DNA from: Brasilonema sennae CENA114
GTDB taxonomy: Bacteria; Cyanobacteriota; Cyanobacteriia; Cyanobacteriales; Nostocaceae
Reading direction: 5' to 3'
DNA length: 64,000 nt
Assembly: GCF_006968745.1 (NCBI RefSeq)
Contig: NZ_CP030118.1
Coordinates: 3,298,654-3,362,653, forward strand
The notes beneath the pieces were generated by a model that was not told where the DNA came from, did not search any database, and was given only the letters and a program-made list of their open reading frames with translations. Below, piece after piece: positions 60,407 through 64,000 of this stretch (position 1 is its first letter; each line of letters begins with the position of its first letter). The position numbers and the translations under genes are program-made.

Positions 60407-62362
60407 TTACTGTTGTTTTATACTTGGGTGCACTCTTGCCCGAATAAGTATAGCAGTAATATTGTCATGACCATTGTAATGGTTTGCTAAATCAATTAAA
60501 GCTTGAACACCACTTTCGAGATTGGCAGAATGACTTAACAAAGGTGCTAAGTAATTCTGCCCATGAAGAGTCAGCAAATCATTATCTGATAAACCATCTG
60601 AAGCAAGAACAAAAAGAGTATCTTCATTTATGTCAAAAAACTGGATGTCGGGAATAATCGACTGTTCATCGCGAGGACCAAGGGCTTGAGTTAATTGGTA
60701 AGCATCAGAGCGCGAATATGCTACACTACGTTCCACACCCCGAGAAATTTCCCGTTGACCAACTTCATGATCCAATGTGACTTGTTCAAGTCCTGTTTTG
60801 CGAGTCACCCGGTACAGACGACTGTCTCCGACATGAGCTACCGCAACTTGAGTATCTTGGATTAAAACCATAACTAAAGTTGTGCCCATGCGCCCAACAC
60901 CAGAACGGGCATCTTGTTGATTGACATTGAAAATTGCTTGATTGGTTAGCCGCACTGCTGCGCGAATATTATCTTCTGTTGGCAGTTGGTTAGAAGTCCA
61001 GTGGGTTTGAAAGTACTCGCACAAAGATTTTACAGCCAAGGCACTAGCAACCTCGCCCGCCGCGTGTCCGCCCATTCCATCACACAGAATATACAAACCA
61101 CGCGCCTGCAAAGTTTGGCTATTGGGTGATTCTAGCTTGTATACTTTTGTATCAATACCAAAATAGTCTTCATTATGGTCGCGTTGACGTCCGACATTGG
61201 TAAGTCCTGCATTTTCCAGGCTTATTAATTGCATGTGTTGCGTAACTGTGGACTTATCATCGCTTTTGAATTCAGTCTCATCCTGTTGGTCATCTAACTG
61301 CAAGACAGTCGGTGCAGCATTGCTCTTAGGGAATGTAGAGGGAATTGAAACGCTTGTAGAATTGCCTTGTAATTCAGACACAATATCTTCTAAAGATGAT
61401 TGCAGCTGTGCTAGCGTTTGTATGTTTCCTTGTTCTAACTCTGAGAGTAGGTTCAAAACAGAGCCAAATTGAGTGCGTTGAGACTGTCTAAAAAGCGCAT
61501 GCCAAACTCCCCCTAAATCTTGGATTGTTATAGGCTGCGCAACTGTTGCAACAGGTAGTGTTGCCTCTGTATCTTCTGAGGACTGAACAGCTGTATAGTC
61601 TGGCGAATCTATGTACAATCTTTGTAGTGCTAATGACAGGTTTTCATCAACTCGTATATTGGATAATTCCAACAAACTTTGACGGCACTCAGCTTTTTCC
61701 AGTACTGACCAAAGCTGAGTCATCTGGGAAAAAAAATGTACAATTTGTAACGAGCTTAGTGAATCATCCTCCCACAAATGAAGTAATTCTTGCCAATTTG
61801 AGCGATCTTCGATGACTACTACCTGTATGTCGTCCTGCTGCCAAGCATCATGAATCGGCGCTATTCCCAAATGGCACCATGATCGTAAGGCAATATAAGG
61901 TTTGGCTAGACTCGGAATCTTATCAACCCCAACTGATTCCATGACTAACCCCTTTTGCTGATTTGTCAGCATAACCTCAAGGAGTGACACTTGGTATGGT
62001 TGGCAATCTAGAACTCTCACACAAACTTCAGTGTTCAGAGCGATTTCTTGTAAGGCTGGTAGCGGTTCTAGCAGCTGATAACGGTTTTGTGAGTCTAAGT
62101 AAGAACCTGGTGAGAAAGGAGATGAGGATAAGGAAGAAGCAAAATCTTCCTTATCCTCATCTACTGGCAAAGTCTCTTCTTTTGTAATAATTGCCCACAA
62201 AACGCTTCCGCATGCTGCGCCACAGTTATCACATTCTCGTGCATTTAAAGCCAAATGAGTGCCGCACTCAGGGCAGACCTTATGAGTCAGTGAAGCGCCA
62301 CAGCTTTGGCAGAATTTGTTAGCATTGGGGTTTTCAAATTTACACTGAGGGCAAATCAGCAT
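60407..62362 (-). CDS. PP2C-family protein phosphatase with zinc ribbons
   Basis: A 651-residue protein. Residues 4-50 hold two zinc ribbons (CPQC/CQSCG and CPEC/CDNCG). A long middle (100-350) resembles an inactive kinase-like or unknown region. The PP2C catalytic domain starts at about 385, with RDHNEDYFG, LCDGMGGHAAGEVAS, AHVGDSRLYR, and ASDGLSDN, the metal-binding Asp residues all present. It would remove phosphate from Ser/Thr of target proteins. It is immediately upstream of an FHA-kinase gene on the same strand, suggesting opposed control of common targets. Confidence 0.9.
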   Translation of the reverse strand: MLICPQCKFENPNANKFCQSCGASLTHKVCPECGTHLALNARECDNCGAACGSVLWAIITKEETLPVDEDKEDFASSLSSSPFSPGSYLDSQNRYQLLEPLPALQEIALNTEVCVRVLDCQPYQVSLLEVMLTNQQKGLVMESVGVDKIPSLAKPYIALRSWCHLGIAPIHDAWQQDDIQVVVIEDRSNWQELLHLWEDDSLSSLQIVHFFSQMTQLWSVLEKAECRQSLLELSNIRVDENLSLALQRLYIDSPDYTAVQSSEDTEATLPVATVAQPITIQDLGGVWHALFRQSQRTQFGSVLNLLSELEQGNIQTLAQLQSSLEDIVSELQGNSTSVSIPSTFPKSNAAPTVLQLDDQQDETEFKSDDKSTVTQHMQLISLENAGLTNVGRQRDHNEDYFGIDTKVYKLESPNSQTLQARGLYILCDGMGGHAAGEVASALAVKSLCEYFQTHWTSNQLPTEDNIRAAVRLTNQAIFNVNQQDARSGVGRMGTTLVMVLIQDTQVAVAHVGDSRLYRVTRKTGLEQVTLDHEVGQREISRGVERSVAYSRSDAYQLTQALGPRDEQSIIPDIQFFDINEDTLFVLASDGLSDNDLLTLHGQNYLAPLLSHSANLESGVQALIDLANHYNGHDNITAILIRARVHPSIKQQ

Positions 62363-62697
62363 TGTGGAAGTTCCTTAATTCCCGTTCCAAGGTGCTTTTA
62401 GCCACTACAATCCAAAAGTGCCACATTTGTTAGCACCTGCCTACAATAGAACTACAATACATTGTGATTCATCTGGCGAATTTTGGTGGCAGTCTTAATT
62501 TTGACGCATACTAACTATAAACTTGATATATTGGCAAGCTATATCTTTACAAGAAATTCCCATGAAAACTAGGCATGTTCACATATTCCGACACATATCT
62601 TTAGGTTTAGGAAAGAATACAAGGTGATTAGATTTGGGATGATAGGCTCTAGAATGATAACTACACTCATACTTTAGTTATAATCTAAAAGCGTTGT
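62363..62697. other. Intergenic region upstream of the PP2C gene
   Basis: 335 bases of AT-rich DNA between the PP2C start and the end of the pseudouridine synthase gene. It should hold the PP2C-kinase promoter. No repeat or RNA gene recognised. Confidence 0.4.
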
Positions 62698-63306
62698 TCA
62701 TTTGCGTTTTAACTTTATTGAGCCTGCAAAAGCTAAATCGACTAACAACTTGAGTTCACCGGATGTTAGTTCACGCCATTGACCTGGTTGTAGGTTATCT
62801 AACCCTAAGTGGGCAATGCTTACCCTGACTAGGCGCAAAGTCGGAAATCCCACAGCCGCCGTCATTCTCCTGACCTGACGATTTTTGCCCTCTGTTAAAG
62901 TCATTTCTAACCACGCTGTCGGCACATTTTTGCGAAACCTAATCGGCGGTTCGCGTTCTGGTAAAGAAGGCTGTGTTGGCAATAGTGCCACCTTCGCTTG
63001 TCGAGTGCGGTAATCTTGAATCGTTACACCTTGTTGTAACTGCGTCAAAGCCGCAGCATCAGGAATTCGTTCTACCTGCACCCAGTAAGTTCGTTCGTGT
63101 CCAAACTGAGGGTGACAGAGGCGATGTTGTAATTGCCCGTTGTTGGTCAACAGCAGTAACCCTTCGCTGTCCCAGTCCAAACGACCCACAGGATATATAT
63201 CGGGTATGTCGATATAGTCTTTGAGGCTGCTACGAGTGGGAGTGTCTTTTGTAAACTGGCTGAGGACACCATAGGGTTTGTAAAACAGAATGTGTCGGTA
63301 AGTCAC
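62698..63306 (-). CDS. 23S rRNA pseudouridine synthase, RluE/RsuA family
   Basis: A 202-residue RsuA/RluE-type pseudouridine synthase. The catalytic Asp is in [18 protein letters not shown]. Other signatures are [16 protein letters not shown] at the start, KVYWVQVER-like strand, and [23 protein letters not shown]. There is no S4 domain, as in RluE. The likely target is 23S rRNA, but the exact uridine cannot be told. Its upstream side borders the repeat island at 63320-63450. Confidence 0.9.
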   Translation of the reverse strand: MTYRHILFYKPYGVLSQFTKDTPTRSSLKDYIDIPDIYPVGRLDWDSEGLLLLTNNGQLQHRLCHPQFGHERTYWVQVERIPDAAALTQLQQGVTIQDYRTRQAKVALLPTQPSLPEREPPIRFRKNVPTAWLEMTLTEGKNRQVRRMTAAVGFPTLRLVRVSIAHLGLDNLQPGQWRELTSGELKLLVDLAFAGSIKLKRK

Positions 63307-63314
63307 TCGCTTCG

Positions 63315-63510
63315 CTCAAATTCAAAATTCAAAATCACCGAAGATTTGAGCCTCGCTCCGCGTAGACGCGTAGCGGCTTCTCGTAAGAGTGGAGCTATCG
63401 CTTACGGAGGAAACCTCCGCTCAAACTTCTCTCAAAATTCAAAATTAAGGACTCCACGGACGCCAGGTGCTTCAAGTCGGGGAACCCGCCCAACGCACTG
63501 GCTCATGAAT
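63315..63510. repeat. Second GC-rich repeat island
   Basis: 63348-63418 is identical over 71 bases to 53300-53370, and TTCTCTCAAAATTCAAAATT (63428-63447) also occurs near 53735. So the two islands share a mosaic of modules, 10 kb apart. Confidence 0.8.
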
Positions 63511-63874
63511 CCGGAAGCTTGAATAATGTTGCGGGACATTTTTTCTTGTCCATGAATAAATTAAGGGGCTTGTATCCTTTTCTTTTTCGGTCATGAGTAA
63601 AAATTTCAAATAAAAATGAAAACAAAAATAAAAATTTTAGGACTTACACATTGACACTTGAATCGTATTTAAGCATTTTTCTGTTTTACAGTCTCAAAGC
63701 TTGATAGTTAGATTATACTCTCGAACCGCCAGAAGAATACCTATTTTTGAAGAGCAGCAGGCGTAGAGCAGACAGAGGGATAAGTAAATTATTATAAGTA
63801 ATTTTAGACCACTGATATAAGTAACAAGCACTAGCAACTGTATCGCCCAAGAAGACGAAACCTAACACTAGTAA
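63511..63874. other. Intergenic region near the right edge
   Basis: AT-rich DNA without a supported gene. It contains no clear repeat or RNA. The far end borders the 3' end of the partial WD40-like gene. Confidence 0.35.
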
Positions 63875-64000
63875 TCATTTTTGTTTGTCTTGCCAATATT
63901 GACCTATTTCAACTTCTCGTAATTTCATCATGTCGTCTATGCTGCTGCTTGCTATCGTTTTGCCATCTAGACTACATCCTATCGAAAGTATAATCAAAGA
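63875..64000 (-). CDS. C-terminal end of a WD40-repeat protein (partial)
   Basis: A frame open to the window edge; 41 codons and a TGA at 63877-63875. The sequence reads ILSIGCSLDGKTIASSSIDD, then MMKLREVEIGQ, which is a recognisable WD40 blade (compare the common FSPDGKTLASGS...IKLWDVETG). Two blade positions are altered (CSLDG, KLRE for KLWD), so it may be an old, decaying copy. Most of the gene lies beyond 64000. Confidence 0.6.
   Translation of the reverse strand, partial: SLIILSIGCSLDGKTIASSSIDDMMKLREVEIGQYWQDKQK

Overview
The window reads as chromosomal DNA of a filamentous, heterocyst-forming cyanobacterium of the Nostocales. The support is: a HetF-type CHAT protease gene with a tandem array of NsiR1-like small RNAs beside it, a cyanobacterial PII (glnB), Ycf66, a fused thioredoxin reductase-thioredoxin (NTRC), DUF4327, frequent GCGATCGC (HIP1) octamers, and many small palindromic and heptameric intergenic repeats. 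I cannot name a species. No rRNA or tRNA gene was recognised.

Layout. 1-7051: a small unknown gene, a tandemly duplicated leader in front of an exported parallel beta-helix (GH141-like) protein, and three glycosyltransferase-type genes. 7052-7375: a repeat element with 18-bp inverted ends. 7636-14357: the most unusual block, made of a winged-helix-like protein, an ORC/STAND-like ATPase, and an 866-residue fusion of a DEDDy exonuclease, a Cas4/AddB-like iron-sulfur nuclease and an FtsK motor, followed by an orphan ParA ATPase. 14500-27273: housekeeping and transport genes (ileS, sulfate ABC transporter, a zinc-ribbon PstS-like protein with a PHP-type protein, Ycf66, gnd). 27518-32324: a LysR regulator divergent from three genes whose products all carry export signals (Tat-type SDR, triple carboxymuconolactone-decarboxylase-domain protein, beta-propeller). 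32610-38732: aldehyde dehydrogenase, Ser/Thr kinase and hetF, all on the minus strand.

38733-40435 holds six NsiR1-like units plus one eroded unit on the plus strand, divergent from hetF; five of them have TCCGGA about 35 nt upstream. Right after the array comes a TnpB element with a divergent ribbon-helix-helix gene that is missed by simple length cut-offs; a palindrome spans that gene's promoter. 41916-51591: thioredoxin-like protein, subtilase, thiD, glnB, rdgB, a phosphohexomutase, proline iminopeptidase and an exported lamin-tail protein. Part of the last two genes is duplicated downstream at 51711-52044, leaving broken fragments. 52185-63306: ROK kinase, a GC-rich repeat island, a DppC-like permease, NTRC, a type IV pilin, DUF4327, an FHA-kinase and PP2C pair, and a pseudouridine synthase. 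The right edge cuts a probable WD40-repeat protein.

Co-working sets inferred from context: sulfate uptake (17657-20443); the nuclease-translocase cassette (7636-13238, perhaps with ParA); hetF with NsiR1 in heterocyst development; the exported SDR/CMD/propeller operon; and the phosphatase-kinase signalling pair (59034-62362).
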